From an uncultured Flavobacteriales bacterium (lineage in GTDB: Bacteria > Bacteroidota > Bacteroidia > Flavobacteriales_D > Crocinitomicaceae): 38,639 bases of DNA. Both the position numbers and the translations under genes were made by a program. This document shows, in pieces, positions 18,291 to 26,763 of this stretch (its first letter is position 1; every line of letters starts with the position of its first letter). The stretch spans positions 1 to 38,639 of the forward strand of contig CAJWRM010000023.1 in NCBI GenBank assembly GCA_913046365.1. The letters are read 5' to 3'. The notes below the pieces were generated by a model. It did no database searches. It was not told the DNA's origin and saw only the letters and a program-made list of their open reading frames with translations.

Positions 18291-19267
18291 AGTAGCTCTT
18301 TTGAATATAGAGTCAGCTTTTCTATCGTCTGGATTAGACCATCATGACTGAAACCTCCAGCAGCATATTTATGTCCTCCTCCATCAAAATATTTTCCAGC
18401 AAACTCATTTACAACATATGCTCCCTTTGAACGAAAAGACATTTTAACACTTCCATCTTCATTTTCTTTCATAAACACAGAAATTGAAATACCTTGAATG
18501 GATAAAGGAATATTTACAAGACCTTCTGTGTCTCCCTTTTGATAGTCGTAGCGTTTCAATTCCGATTGCGAAAGCGATATATATGCAATGGGTGTTCCTT
18601 CGATTTGAATAAACTTATTTGAAATGGCATATGAACGAAGTTGTACACGTTCTTTGGTGTTCTGATCAAATACCCTCTCATGGATTGTATAGGCCTCTAC
18701 TCCTTTTGACAATAGCCCCTTTAATACTTCATGTGTTTTTGCTGTGACGCTCGGAAACCTAAAGGAACCTGTATCTGTCATTATACCTAAATAAAGTGCC
18801 TCACAGGCCTCTTTAGTTAGATATTCATCAAGTCTACATTCTTGTAACACCTCGAAAAGAAGCTGCGCTGTCGAACAAACCTCAGGCCGTGATATCGTAA
18901 GATCGCAAAACTCAGTTGGATTGGGATGATGATCAATCATGATCTTTGGTACATTTAGTTCTAATACTAATGTCTTCATTTTATCACCAACGCGATGAGC
19001 ATGATTGTAATCGAGACAAATCATGAGGTCATAGCCATTATCTTGTAAAGTAAAGTCTTCAAAAAGGGAATAAGAAACACCATCCAAAAATGACATTAGA
19101 TTTGATGCAGGAGCATCTGGAAGAAGCACATGATTATTCTTTCCGTAGGCACTAACAAATCTTGAAAAAGCAGCGGCACTTCCTATGGCATCTCCGTCGG
19201 GTGATTTATGAGTCGTAATCAATATACTACTTGAATGATCAAGCAGCTTTTTAAAGGCATCTATCAT
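18287..19267 (-). CDS. nrnA: DHH-family phosphoesterase (NrnA-like nanoRNase / pAp phosphatase)
   Basis: A cytosolic 326-residue DHH/DHHA1 protein. DHH motifs are in order: THKSPDGDAIGS (residues 19-30), CLDYNHAHRVG, the signature MIDHHPNP, and IMTDTGSFRFP. The DHHA1 domain ends with GGGHKYAAGGF. This is the layout of NrnA, which degrades very short oligoribonucleotides and dephosphorylates 3'-phosphoadenosine-5'-phosphate; the related GdpP domain acts on pApA. All metal-binding residues are present. It starts 9 bp after the thioredoxin-like gene and overlaps gldI by 4 bp. Confidence 0.93.
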   Translation of the reverse strand: MIDAFKKLLDHSSSILITTHKSPDGDAIGSAAAFSRFVSAYGKNNHVLLPDAPASNLMSFLDGVSYSLFEDFTLQDNGYDLMICLDYNHAHRVGDKMKTLVLELNVPKIMIDHHPNPTEFCDLTISRPEVCSTAQLLFEVLQECRLDEYLTKEACEALYLGIMTDTGSFRFPSVTAKTHEVLKGLLSKGVEAYTIHERVFDQNTKERVQLRSYAISNKFIQIEGTPIAYISLSQSELKRYDYQKGDTEGLVNIPLSIQGISISVFMKENEDGSVKMSFRSKGAYVVNEFAGKYFDGGGHKYAAGGFSHDGLIQTIEKLTLYSKELL

Positions 19268-19276
19268 GCGCTAAAA

Positions 19277-20830
19277 TTACTCTTTCTTTTGCATTTGAGC
19301 ATCTTCCTCAGGGTCAGGTGGGAAAAGTTTTGGAAGGTCCTCTTTACCCTGCAGCCTATCAATCATATCCTCTAGCTGTGAAATAGAGATACTTTTTGCA
19401 ATTATTTTCTTGTCTTTATCCAAAAGAAAAACCTTCGGTGTACTAAATATGTCGTATGTGTTTTGGTAGTTCAAAGATTCTAAAGTGGTTGGCTTATTCG
19501 GCTCTCCTGGATATAGCTCTACAAGCTTCTCAGGAGAATCTTTAGCTGTGTTATAGAGTCTATCTGTTACTGCCGCATTGATAAAGGTTAGGTTATTGTC
19601 ACGAATGAATTTTTTCCATTTATCGAAATCTTCACCTATGGCCTTTCCAACAGAAAATATTTCAACGTTTCGCGCTTTAAATTTCTCTCTGTAAAGCGTT
19701 TCTAATTTTGGCGTAGTCTTTTTACAATGTCCACATTCAGGATCCCAAAAGTAAAGTATTGTGTAATCTGATTTAAGACTATAAAAATCAACCCAATTCA
19801 CATCTGTCGTATCCCGAAGCCTGAGATTGAATGGTATAGAACCAATAGTAAGTCTAAGTTTGTTTTTCAGGTTGTCACATAAGTCTTCAAATTTATCTTC
19901 ACCGACCCAAAAAGCAGGAGAATTTCCTTCACTATTATCCGTACAATAGTACCTATTTAGCATTTGTAAATAGACCTTATCCATACCCATAATTTTACTT
20001 TTTCCAAATGAAGAGGTGATCCAACCTACGCTATACTCAAACATTTTAGATTTTGGATTCAACTGGTCACAAAAACGAAAGGCATATTGCGCAACTGTAT
20101 CCCAGTGCTGAACCATCATGTTTTGCCCAAAAAAATATTCGAGTTTATTATGGAAAATAGGGTTGTTAACCAACGCATCATCATTTAAGTCAACATTGTC
20201 CCAATAATGATTTCTATAGAATAAAAATCTAAAATTAGAATCGATAATCACACCATTTTCATCCACGGGCGCTTCAGGGATTTCAACCTCCATTGACATT
20301 TTAACAATTTTGGCCACGAGCATCCCGTCATTTTCTGAAATTATATTCTCTTGGTAGGCTTGAACTCCAGCATTTATTGATTTAATCTCCTCTGTCAATA
20401 TATCATATTTCGGATCTGTTTTCGGCAAAGAAGCCCGTTCTTGGCCTAGTTTACCCATTCTTGATTTCTGACTCCCAATGAACATTATGTAGGGTATAAA
20501 TACATTATTTTCTGTAGACTTTTTCACAACAAGATTACCGGCATAATCAGGCCCCTCAGTCTCTAATTCAATATCCTCATTGTTATATATAAATTCAAAA
20601 TACCTTTGACCAGGCAAAAGCAGGCCGAGAATCCCACTAGCCTGTTTGCGGCCATCAAACTCCACAATACCATTTTTTATTTCAGCTGTATCGGCATAGA
20701 ATTTTTTTGTGCCAAAGTATTTTATAAGGTGCACTGTTGTATCCTTTTGATTTTTAACCTTAAATTTTAGTTTTTGCCCATATGTCAAAGAGCTAATCAT
20801 TAAAAAAAGAAGTATAAAGCCTGATTTCAT
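19277..20830 (-). CDS. Periplasmic thioredoxin-like protein (DUF4369/DUF5106/TlpA-type)
   Basis: A 517-residue exported protein built as many Bacteroidota TlpA relatives are. It has a signal peptide (residues 1-18), an N-terminal DUF4369-like beta domain (about 20-100), a helical DUF5106-like middle (about 110-330) and a C-terminal thioredoxin/AhpC-TSA domain. The redox motif is CGHC (Cys366, Cys369) inside LYFWDPECGHCKKTTP. The cis-Pro region is seen in DIFSTPKVFLLDKDKKIIAK. The CxxC predicts thiol-disulfide reductase activity in the periplasm; the client is unknown. It sits 9 bp upstream of nrnA and 79 bp downstream of the ABC permease, so it could head its own transcription unit. Confidence 0.88.
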   Translation of the reverse strand: MKSGFILLFLMISSLTYGQKLKFKVKNQKDTTVHLIKYFGTKKFYADTAEIKNGIVEFDGRKQASGILGLLLPGQRYFEFIYNNEDIELETEGPDYAGNLVVKKSTENNVFIPYIMFIGSQKSRMGKLGQERASLPKTDPKYDILTEEIKSINAGVQAYQENIISENDGMLVAKIVKMSMEVEIPEAPVDENGVIIDSNFRFLFYRNHYWDNVDLNDDALVNNPIFHNKLEYFFGQNMMVQHWDTVAQYAFRFCDQLNPKSKMFEYSVGWITSSFGKSKIMGMDKVYLQMLNRYYCTDNSEGNSPAFWVGEDKFEDLCDNLKNKLRLTIGSIPFNLRLRDTTDVNWVDFYSLKSDYTILYFWDPECGHCKKTTPKLETLYREKFKARNVEIFSVGKAIGEDFDKWKKFIRDNNLTFINAAVTDRLYNTAKDSPEKLVELYPGEPNKPTTLESLNYQNTYDIFSTPKVFLLDKDKKIIAKSISISQLEDMIDRLQGKEDLPKLFPPDPEEDAQMQKKE

Positions 20831-20909
20831 GTTCGTATTTTGAAGTTAATTTAGGTCATTTGAAGATCCCTTACCTATTTTTTAAATCCTTTTAACAATT
20901 CTTTAACCA

Positions 20910-22088
20910 TTAGCTGAAAAATTGTGCCTTGATTTTGCGTTTAGTATAAATATCTACAGTGATTGCAAAAATAATAAAGACAGCTAAAAGAGACACTAAA
21001 GTCCAAATAGAAGTAGATTCTTTTATTAAGATACCCGAGCTAATTAGCTTATGGTCAATCGTCAAACTCAAAAAATAAAAGGAGCCAAAAGAAATAAGTG
21101 CGGTTAAAATAAAGACAAATATGAAATAGCGAAAAAACTTACTTTTCACGGTTTTTATCGAATGACCTAGCCTAAGCATTAATCGTATTTCAAATGACAG
21201 GCTTGAAAGCATTAGTTGTAGGTATTGTATCATTATAATGATTGACAATGATAAAGTAAGCACAGCGAGGCTCAACATAAACATAAGCGTAAGTGACAAA
21301 GCGCTCTTTAATCTTGAGACAAAAAGCTGATCTTCCCCGCTTTCATATCCCATTTCTTTAAGGTAAGACTCTAGCAAACCGAGCTTCTCGTCTACTGACC
21401 TAACAATAATTTGGCTGTGTAATTGGGCTTGGGTGCTTGCATATTTTAGATTAGCCATCTTCATAAAAGAGTTAGGTACTAAAATCGAGGAAAAAGTGTT
21501 TGTAAAACCTACGATTCTAGCAGGTAAAATCGTTCTTTTTGACCTTGGGCCTACAATTAAATTCATTTCAACATTTGAGACTAAAGACTCCGATAGTTGC
21601 GGTAATTGACTTGCTGACAAAAAGGTGTTCAGCATAATTAAAAAATTATGCGGCATTACTACCGGCACAAAAATACTTGAATCATTCCATCCAAAATTGC
21701 TGGGTGAAATATTTACAAACTCGCTTTCTACCGATTGTAAAAATATATTTGAGTTAAAAGCAGGAATAACGGGATCATCAATCTCTACAATTACTTCAAA
21801 TTGATTAGACATAATTGGACTACAAGCCGAAATGAATTCTTGGCTTTGTAACACTTCTATTTCACTCTTAGAAAAATTTGGTGACCCAAGGCCAAGGTGG
21901 GACGCTCTGTTTACTTTTTTCTGAATGATTAATGTATGCCCATCTAGTAGTTCTGAATCTTCATTATATAATTTCGCCTTGTGATATAGCTGAATACTAC
22001 TAAGCAATAATATCAAACCGATCATAAGTCCTAAACAGGCTGAAAATAGCTGAAATCGATTCTGATTGGTAAAGAAAAGCTTTTGCAT
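20910..22088 (-). CDS. ABC transporter permease, FtsX/MacB-like
   Basis: A 392-residue integral membrane protein with the four-helix topology of the FtsX/MacB/LolCE type VII group. It has one N-terminal helix (about 14-34), a large extracytoplasmic domain (about 40-255) and three C-terminal helices (about 265-298, 320-345, 358-383). Members of this group transmit mechanical work across the membrane (lipoprotein release, exporter gating, hydrolase activation) rather than carry solute through the membrane. It is encoded 1 bp after its ATPase. Sequence is too divergent to name a substrate. Only one permease gene is present, so a homodimer is implied, as in MacB. Confidence 0.8.
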   Translation of the reverse strand: MQKLFFTNQNRFQLFSACLGLMIGLILLLSSIQLYHKAKLYNEDSELLDGHTLIIQKKVNRASHLGLGSPNFSKSEIEVLQSQEFISACSPIMSNQFEVIVEIDDPVIPAFNSNIFLQSVESEFVNISPSNFGWNDSSIFVPVVMPHNFLIMLNTFLSASQLPQLSESLVSNVEMNLIVGPRSKRTILPARIVGFTNTFSSILVPNSFMKMANLKYASTQAQLHSQIIVRSVDEKLGLLESYLKEMGYESGEDQLFVSRLKSALSLTLMFMLSLAVLTLSLSIIIMIQYLQLMLSSLSFEIRLMLRLGHSIKTVKSKFFRYFIFVFILTALISFGSFYFLSLTIDHKLISSGILIKESTSIWTLVSLLAVFIIFAITVDIYTKRKIKAQFFS

Positions 22089-22089
22089 A

Positions 22090-22728
22090 TTACAAATGAA
22101 TTGATTTCAAGTCAAGTTGATTTTCACCATCCAAAGAAGTTAATAAAACACCCGCTTTTTCCTCATTTAAACGCCTTTCTATTAAGTCAATACATTTGCT
22201 CTTGTGCATTGCATCTAAATGCGAGAAAGGTTCATCGCAAATCAATAAATCAAAAGGCTTACACAATGCACGTGCAATTGCTACTCGTTGCTTCTGACCA
22301 AATGATAACGTTTTAACCTGAGCATTCCATTTATTTGGCATCCCTAGGTCAGCAAGCATTTTCTCTGCCTCGGACAAACCATACCCTTTAGCGAATTTTG
22401 GAATAAGTGCGATATTGTCTGCGATACTCAGCTTTTCTATAAGTTGAAGATCCTGAAAAACACAGGAGATCTTTTCGCTTCGCAATTCGACCCATTCGTC
22501 GATGTTTATTTCTGACACAGTTCGATTATTTATAGAAACTTCACCTTTATAATCCTTCCTGTAACCCAAAAGATAGGACAAAAATGATGTTTTACCCCTG
22601 CCGCTAGGACCACAAAGTTGGTAGCGCAAACCATCCTGAATTGTAAAATCATTGTTCCAAACGTCACTTTTCAGCGACAACTCTTGAAAGATATGGGGAC
22701 AAACATTTTTAAATTGAATCTTCATCAT
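22090..22728 (-). CDS. ABC transporter ATP-binding protein with altered signature and H-loop
   Basis: A 212-residue stand-alone nucleotide-binding domain for the adjacent FtsX-like permease. Walker A is GPSGRGKT (40-47), the Q-loop glutamine is Gln92 in VFQDLQLIE, the signature is LSFGQKQR (141-148) and Walker B is LLICDEP with Asp165-Glu166. The D-loop reads SHLD. Two deviations stand out: the signature has Phe where LSGGQ has its first Gly, and the usual switch histidine after Walker B is absent (VLLTSLDGEN in place of a ..TH. motif). The catalytic Glu is kept. The closest recognisable group is the LolD/MacB/FtsE class. It lies 8 bp after miaA and 1 bp before the permease. Confidence 0.88.
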   Translation of the reverse strand: MMKIQFKNVCPHIFQELSLKSDVWNNDFTIQDGLRYQLCGPSGRGKTSFLSYLLGYRKDYKGEVSINNRTVSEINIDEWVELRSEKISCVFQDLQLIEKLSIADNIALIPKFAKGYGLSEAEKMLADLGMPNKWNAQVKTLSFGQKQRVAIARALCKPFDLLICDEPFSHLDAMHKSKCIDLIERRLNEEKAGVLLTSLDGENQLDLKSIHL

Positions 22729-22736
22729 GCATGTAG

Positions 22737-23636
22737 CTATAAATACGCGAGCAGTTGTTCTTTCAAAGATAAGTGGTCATATGGGTTTAAACAAATAAGA
22801 TCATTATATCGCCTTAACCACGTCTCTTGCCTTTTGGCATAGTTCCTTGAATTCTTCTGAATTAATGCAATTGTATCTTCATATGAAACCTTCTCTTCAA
22901 AATAAGGAATCCATTCCTTGTAACCAACAGTGTTTTGCAGAAGTAAATTCTTTTCAAGAGGTAATTTTTTGACTTCTTCAAATAGGCCTTGTTCAATCAT
23001 TTCTTCGACACGAATATCAATTCTGGCATAGAGGTCTTCTCGCTTCCATGTTATACTAAAACGTTTCAATGGGAGCCCAATTGATTCTTTAGGTATTTCC
23101 CTAATGGCGTTAATCGTTTTTCCAGAGACTCTAATTATTTCTAGACTTCTCAGAATACGCATTGGATTATTCGTATCAATTCGATTATACGTCTCAAGAT
23201 CTTTTGTTTTAAGTTCTTTAAGTAAAGGCTCAATACCATCTTTCTTCCAGATATTATCTAGTTCTTGTCGAACATTAGCATCATTAGGAGATGGATGCAA
23301 GCCATCAATGAGGGCATCAATGAACATACCTGAACCTCCTGTCACAATAATTTGTTGGTGCCCTTCAGCTATGAGCGATTTAATCTTATTACGCGCAGAC
23401 TTCATAAATCCAGCACTTGTTAACGTCAATTCATGAATAGAATGTGTATTCACAAAATAATGCGCTGCTTCCAAGAGTTCTTTATCTGACGGCTTTGCCG
23501 TACCTATAGATAACTCCTTATAAAACTGTCTAGAATCAGCAGAAATAATCGGAATCTTAAGTTCTTTGGCCAATGATAATGCAAGCGAAGACTTGCCTGA
23601 AGCTGTCGCACCTTGTATAATGATTAATCTATTCAT
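22737..23636 (-). CDS. miaA: tRNA dimethylallyltransferase
   Basis: MiaA transfers a dimethylallyl group to N6 of adenosine 37 in tRNAs that read codons beginning with U, which stabilises codon pairing. The 299-residue protein has the P-loop GATASGKS (9-16), then SADSRQFYKELSIGTAKP, the VTGGSGMFIDALIDG segment, NPMRILRSLEI and the late KRQETWLRR motif that contacts tRNA. All are normal and the length is standard. The first 8 bp overlap the end of mltF, so the two are co-transcribed. The ABC ATPase gene follows after 8 bp. Confidence 0.96.
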   Translation of the reverse strand: MNRLIIIQGATASGKSSLALSLAKELKIPIISADSRQFYKELSIGTAKPSDKELLEAAHYFVNTHSIHELTLTSAGFMKSARNKIKSLIAEGHQQIIVTGGSGMFIDALIDGLHPSPNDANVRQELDNIWKKDGIEPLLKELKTKDLETYNRIDTNNPMRILRSLEIIRVSGKTINAIREIPKESIGLPLKRFSITWKREDLYARIDIRVEEMIEQGLFEEVKKLPLEKNLLLQNTVGYKEWIPYFEEKVSYEDTIALIQKNSRNYAKRQETWLRRYNDLICLNPYDHLSLKEQLLAYL

Positions 23637-25014
23637 TCTCTCGCCATAACATGTATCGCGAATATATAGATTTTACATAAGTTTTTGCAGGCCCTCTATA
23701 TGCTCCATATTTAACAGGTGCGTTGCGATAATATATTGGATCGGAAAGTAGATGAATCATTAGCTCAACATTTTCATCCCAAATCGTTGGGTTGTACCCT
23801 AGTTTTTCGGCGAGACGTACTGCGTCCTCTACATGACCCTTTCCGGCATTATATGACGCTAAAGTAAACTTTAAGCGCTGCTCTCGTGATTCAATATTTT
23901 TCCATGAATTAAAAAGCTTGTCTATGTAGCGCATACCCGCATCAATTTGAACCTCTGGTGGTGATTCAGGGTAAACACCAAAACTAGGGCCTGTATTTGG
24001 CATGAACTGCATCATACCGTAAGCTCCCCCAAAACCTCTTGCATTCGGATTATATCGTGATTCTTGATAAGCAATAGAGGCCAAAAACCTCCAGTCCCAA
24101 TTTCGCTTTAAAGCAGATTTCTTAAACATTTCATCATACGCAGATAGCTGAATTTCACTATTGACAATTGTATCTTGTTGCCGAATAAAAAAATCTGTTT
24201 CTTTCATATAATCGAAATACTTTTTTCGTAATATTTTATATGCTTCACTATACAAGAAATCTTCTAAAAAATAATCTAGCTTCTTTTTGAGCTTGACGTC
24301 AGATTTTCGTAATCCAAAAGCTATGTTCTGTCTAACAGAAAGCAGTGTTGAAATATCAATATTTGTGACACATGACTGTTCTATCCGAGCTGTATTTTCC
24401 ATGGCAATGGTAAAGTCTATCTCGCCACTAGATACTTTTTCGATTAGATCTTCTGAAATTGGATAATTTGGTAAAGTTTCCACCTCTATATTTCCGCCTA
24501 TTTCATCCTCCAGATGTAAAATGCGTTTAAAAAAAGCGGGTTTGTTCCGAATGTGCAACACTTTATTCTTGAGTTCACTAATATCTCGTACAATACTGTC
24601 AGGATCATTTCTCTGCACAAGTACTTGAAAAGAGTGATTGTATGGAAGTGAAAAGGCATGAAGCTCTTTATCGCTCATTGTAATTGGTTTATTGCAAGCA
24701 ATAATGTCTCCTTCATACGAATTTAACTTTTTAACAAAATCATCTGGATTAGAAATCATCTCGACCTCTAATTCTACACCGATTGACCTAGCAAAAGTAT
24801 CGAGTATATCGTATTCAAAACCAAGGTATTTATCTTTGTATTCGTAGAATGAAACGGCACCATTCTCAGTAAGAATCTTTATAGTTCCTCGCTCTTGAAT
24901 AGCATCTATATCTCGCAAAGGTGGTCTTTTTAGCTGTCCATCTCTGTCATTACTCGACTTGCAGGTTAGCATGAAAAGTGAGAGTAATAAGATGGGACCA
25001 ATAGAACTGCGCAT
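23629..25014 (-). CDS. mltF: Membrane-bound lytic murein transglycosylase F (MltF-like)
   Basis: A 461-residue lipoprotein (lipobox near LTC, Cys18) with the MltF layout. A periplasmic solute-binding-protein type 3 domain (about 35-270) includes GTIKILTENGAVSFYEYKD split across residues 43-61 and a YDILDTFARSIGVELEV stretch. It is followed by a lytic transglycosylase (SLT) domain from about residue 290. The catalytic glutamate is Glu318 in AYQESRYNP, followed by GAYGMMQFMP and the LASYNAGKGHV motif. MltF cleaves the glycan strand to give 1,6-anhydro ends, and its regulatory domain senses cell-wall peptides. The gene heads the long minus-strand run, divergent from the PUR-family gene, and overlaps miaA by 8 bp. 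Confidence 0.93.
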   Translation of the reverse strand: MRSSIGPILLLSLFMLTCKSSNDRDGQLKRPPLRDIDAIQERGTIKILTENGAVSFYEYKDKYLGFEYDILDTFARSIGVELEVEMISNPDDFVKKLNSYEGDIIACNKPITMSDKELHAFSLPYNHSFQVLVQRNDPDSIVRDISELKNKVLHIRNKPAFFKRILHLEDEIGGNIEVETLPNYPISEDLIEKVSSGEIDFTIAMENTARIEQSCVTNIDISTLLSVRQNIAFGLRKSDVKLKKKLDYFLEDFLYSEAYKILRKKYFDYMKETDFFIRQQDTIVNSEIQLSAYDEMFKKSALKRNWDWRFLASIAYQESRYNPNARGFGGAYGMMQFMPNTGPSFGVYPESPPEVQIDAGMRYIDKLFNSWKNIESREQRLKFTLASYNAGKGHVEDAVRLAEKLGYNPTIWDENVELMIHLLSDPIYYRNAPVKYGAYRGPAKTYVKSIYSRYMLWRENE

Positions 25015-25128
25015 AGCTTCCCGGATTTATTTGTTTACCCTTTACGTATAATAAGAACAAGGGTTTCAATGATATGTAAATTTGATATTGTGCTTTTTTT
25101 TTCGTTTATTTATGTAAATCGGCATGAT

Positions 25129-25380
25129 ATGGGAAATGATCAAAATGAAATTTATTCAAAAGTTGTTCGCGCAGGTAAAAGAACATACTTCTTTGATATT
25201 AAGGCAACTAAAGGAAACGATCTATATCTAACGCTCACCGAGAGTAAAAAAACCTACAATGAAGATGGTGAAGGCTCTTATCAAAAGCACAAGATTTTTC
25301 TTTACAAAGAGGATTTTGAAAAATTCAAAGATGGCCTGGATGATGTGTTAAATAAAATTGAAGAGCTAAAAAATCAATAA
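25129..25380 (+). CDS. PUR-family DNA/RNA-binding protein (DUF3276)
   Basis: An 83-residue protein of the DUF3276/PUR family, bacterial relatives of eukaryotic Pur-alpha that bind single-stranded DNA or RNA. Recognised from EIYSKVVRAGKRTYFFDIK followed by DLYLTLTESKK and a C-terminal helix KHKIFLYKEDFEKFKDGLDD (split). One such module is the usual bacterial size. I chose ATG 25129 (MGNDQNEIYS) because upstream in-frame codons give a hydrophobic stretch not seen in the family and probably include promoter DNA (TTG at 25088-25090, TATTTATG at 25107-25114, one mismatch to the -7 consensus). A tRNA gene follows 55 bp downstream. Confidence 0.85.
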   Translation: MGNDQNEIYSKVVRAGKRTYFFDIKATKGNDLYLTLTESKKTYNEDGEGSYQKHKIFLYKEDFEKFKDGLDDVLNKIEELKNQ

Positions 25381-25417
25381 TTTTCAATTTAACCATCGAT
25401 TTTCTAAAATTAGTATA

Positions 25418-25425
25418 TATATTTG
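25418..25425 (+). promoter_or_regulatory. -7 box of the tRNA-Val promoter
   Basis: TATATTTG matches TAnnTTTG exactly and ends 10 bases before the first base of the tRNA, so initiation would fall a few bases upstream of the mature 5' end. The -33 position reads TCG, one mismatch to TTG at a 19-bp spacing. Confidence 0.55.
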
Positions 25426-25435
25426 CCCTCGATTT

Positions 25436-25510
25436 GGGCGATTAACTCAGTTGGTTCAGAGTGCCTCCCTTACAAGGAGGAAGTCGGGGGTTCGAGTCCC
25501 TCATTGCCCA
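25436..25510 (+). tRNA. tRNA-Val (anticodon UAC)
   Basis: A complete 75-base cloverleaf. The acceptor arm pairs GGGCGAT with ATTGCCC (one G-U), the D arm is ACTC/GAGT, the anticodon arm CCTCC-CTTACAA-GGAGG places TAC in the loop, and the T arm is GGGGG-TTCGAGT-CCCTC. The discriminator base is A at 25510. The next bases are CAA, so the 3' CCA is not encoded and must be added by nucleotidyltransferase. It has its own -7 box upstream and a hairpin terminator downstream, so it is a single-gene transcription unit. An ORF spanning it (25423-25623) is spurious. Confidence 0.97.
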
Positions 25511-25516
25511 CAAAAC

Positions 25517-25544
25517 AAACCTGCTCTTTTGAGCGGGTTTTTTT
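25517..25544 (+). terminator. Rho-independent terminator after tRNA-Val
   Basis: AAACCTGCTC (25517-25526), a TTTT loop and GAGCGGGTTT (25531-25540) form a 10-bp stem (one G-U) that runs into seven consecutive T. It lies 6 bases after the tRNA. This is the only classical intrinsic terminator I could find in the window. Confidence 0.85.
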
Positions 25545-25648
25545 ATGTCCTGAAAAAATTCTAAATGAACGATTTTATGTATGTGGGTTCGTAAAAAAAA
25601 CAATATCTTCACGAGCAAAATGATAAAAACGATTTTCGATTATTGATC

Positions 25649-25957
25649 ATGGAGAAGCTCAAGAAACGTTGGGGAATAGAATCAAACGTCCAAATTATAT
25701 TGATATGTATCGTTTTTGCCATTAACGGTTCTTTCGCAGCATGGGTGGCTAAACCTATTACAGCCTTTTTAGGAATCAGTCCTGAAAATATAAATCCTAT
25801 TTTGTATTGGGTACTAAGGGTATTCTTAATATTTCCAATCTACCAATTGACTTTACCAATCGTTGGCTTTGCATTTGGGCAATTTAAATTCTTCTGGGAT
25901 TTTGAAAAAAAGTTCCTTAGCCGAATCGGTTTAGGATTTCTTTTTAAGAGGAGTTAG
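25649..25957 (+). CDS. Small membrane protein, DUF6787 family
   Basis: A 102-residue integral membrane protein starting MEKLKKRWGIES, with two hydrophobic helices (about residues 13-36 and 50-76). It has a conserved-looking end: FAFGQFKFFWDFEKKFLSRI. The MEKLKKRWG opening and the FGQF segment before a basic tail fit the Bacteroidota DUF6787 family; no function is known. I chose ATG 25649 rather than TTG 25643, two codons upstream. It follows the tRNA terminator by about 100 bp and precedes the 5-alpha-reductase-like gene by 56 bp on the same strand. Confidence 0.65.
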   Translation: MEKLKKRWGIESNVQIILICIVFAINGSFAAWVAKPITAFLGISPENINPILYWVLRVFLIFPIYQLTLPIVGFAFGQFKFFWDFEKKFLSRIGLGFLFKRS

Positions 25958-26013
25958 TTCCGTTAAGCCTCATAACTTTTTTTCGGAAGATTTAAACCCT
26001 ATATTTAACTTAA

Positions 26014-26760
26014 ATGAGTTTTATAGCACTTAATTATTTTTGGATAGGTATTGCATTGGTGATATTTATTGTGCTTGTACTTTTTAAAATCAGGGCGCCA
26101 TATGGTAGGCACACAAGTCTAAAATGGGGTGCTGTGATGGACAATAAGTGGGGATGGCTTCTCATGGAGCTACCTGCCCTACTTACCATGCCGATTATTG
26201 CGCTCTCAGGACCTGTGCAAAAAACAAACCTGACCTACCTTCTTGTTTGTCTTTGGGTCATTCATTACACATACAGAACACTTGTGTTTCCATTCAAACT
26301 GAAAACAAATAATAAAAAAATGCCTCTTGTGATTGTATTGAGCGCGGTTTTCTTTAACGCTGTAAATGGTATATTGAACGGTTATTTTTTAGGTTATATA
26401 AATGAGGCATCCATCGACCTTTTTGGGCCTTGGATATATATAGGTCTAACCTTCTTTATTTGCGGAATGGTCATCAACCATAAAGCCGATAACAAACTTA
26501 TTTCTCTTCGAAAAAAAGATACTGGCTACCAGATTCCAAAAGGATGGCTTTTCAATAAAATTTCATGTCCCAATCATTTTGGTGAAATTATTGAATGGAT
26601 AGGATTTGCTTTAATCGCATTCAATATATCGGCGCTTACATTTGCGGTATGGACAGCTTGCAACTTGATTCCACGTGCCCTAAACCATCATACTTGGTAT
26701 AAAGAAAAATTTGCCGAATATCCTAAAAATAGAAGAGCGATCATTCCATATATTTTGTAA
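26014..26760 (+). CDS. 3-oxo-5-alpha-steroid 4-dehydrogenase-like membrane reductase
   Basis: A 248-residue polytopic membrane protein of the steroid 5-alpha-reductase family. About six hydrophobic segments are visible. Family motifs include APYGRHTSLKWG near the N-terminus, LLMELPALL, GYQIPKGWLFNKISCPNHFG around residues 168-187, the following GEIIEWIGFALIAF, and the C-terminal NLIPRALNHHTWYKEKF ending in a family-type RRAIIPYIL. These residues form the NADPH and substrate sites in known members. The family reduces the delta-4 double bond of 3-oxosteroids, or the analogous bond in polyprenols and other enoyl lipids. The physiological substrate here is unknown. The next gene, an extended SDR, starts 3 bp after the stop, so the two probably act together. 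Confidence 0.85.
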   Translation: MSFIALNYFWIGIALVIFIVLVLFKIRAPYGRHTSLKWGAVMDNKWGWLLMELPALLTMPIIALSGPVQKTNLTYLLVCLWVIHYTYRTLVFPFKLKTNNKKMPLVIVLSAVFFNAVNGILNGYFLGYINEASIDLFGPWIYIGLTFFICGMVINHKADNKLISLRKKDTGYQIPKGWLFNKISCPNHFGEIIEWIGFALIAFNISALTFAVWTACNLIPRALNHHTWYKEKFAEYPKNRRAIIPYIL

Positions 26761-26763
26761 TCA

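Noticed and set aside
25423..25623. 66-codon ORF on the plus strand
   Set aside because: It runs through the -7 box, the tRNA-Val gene and its terminator; the product has no protein character.
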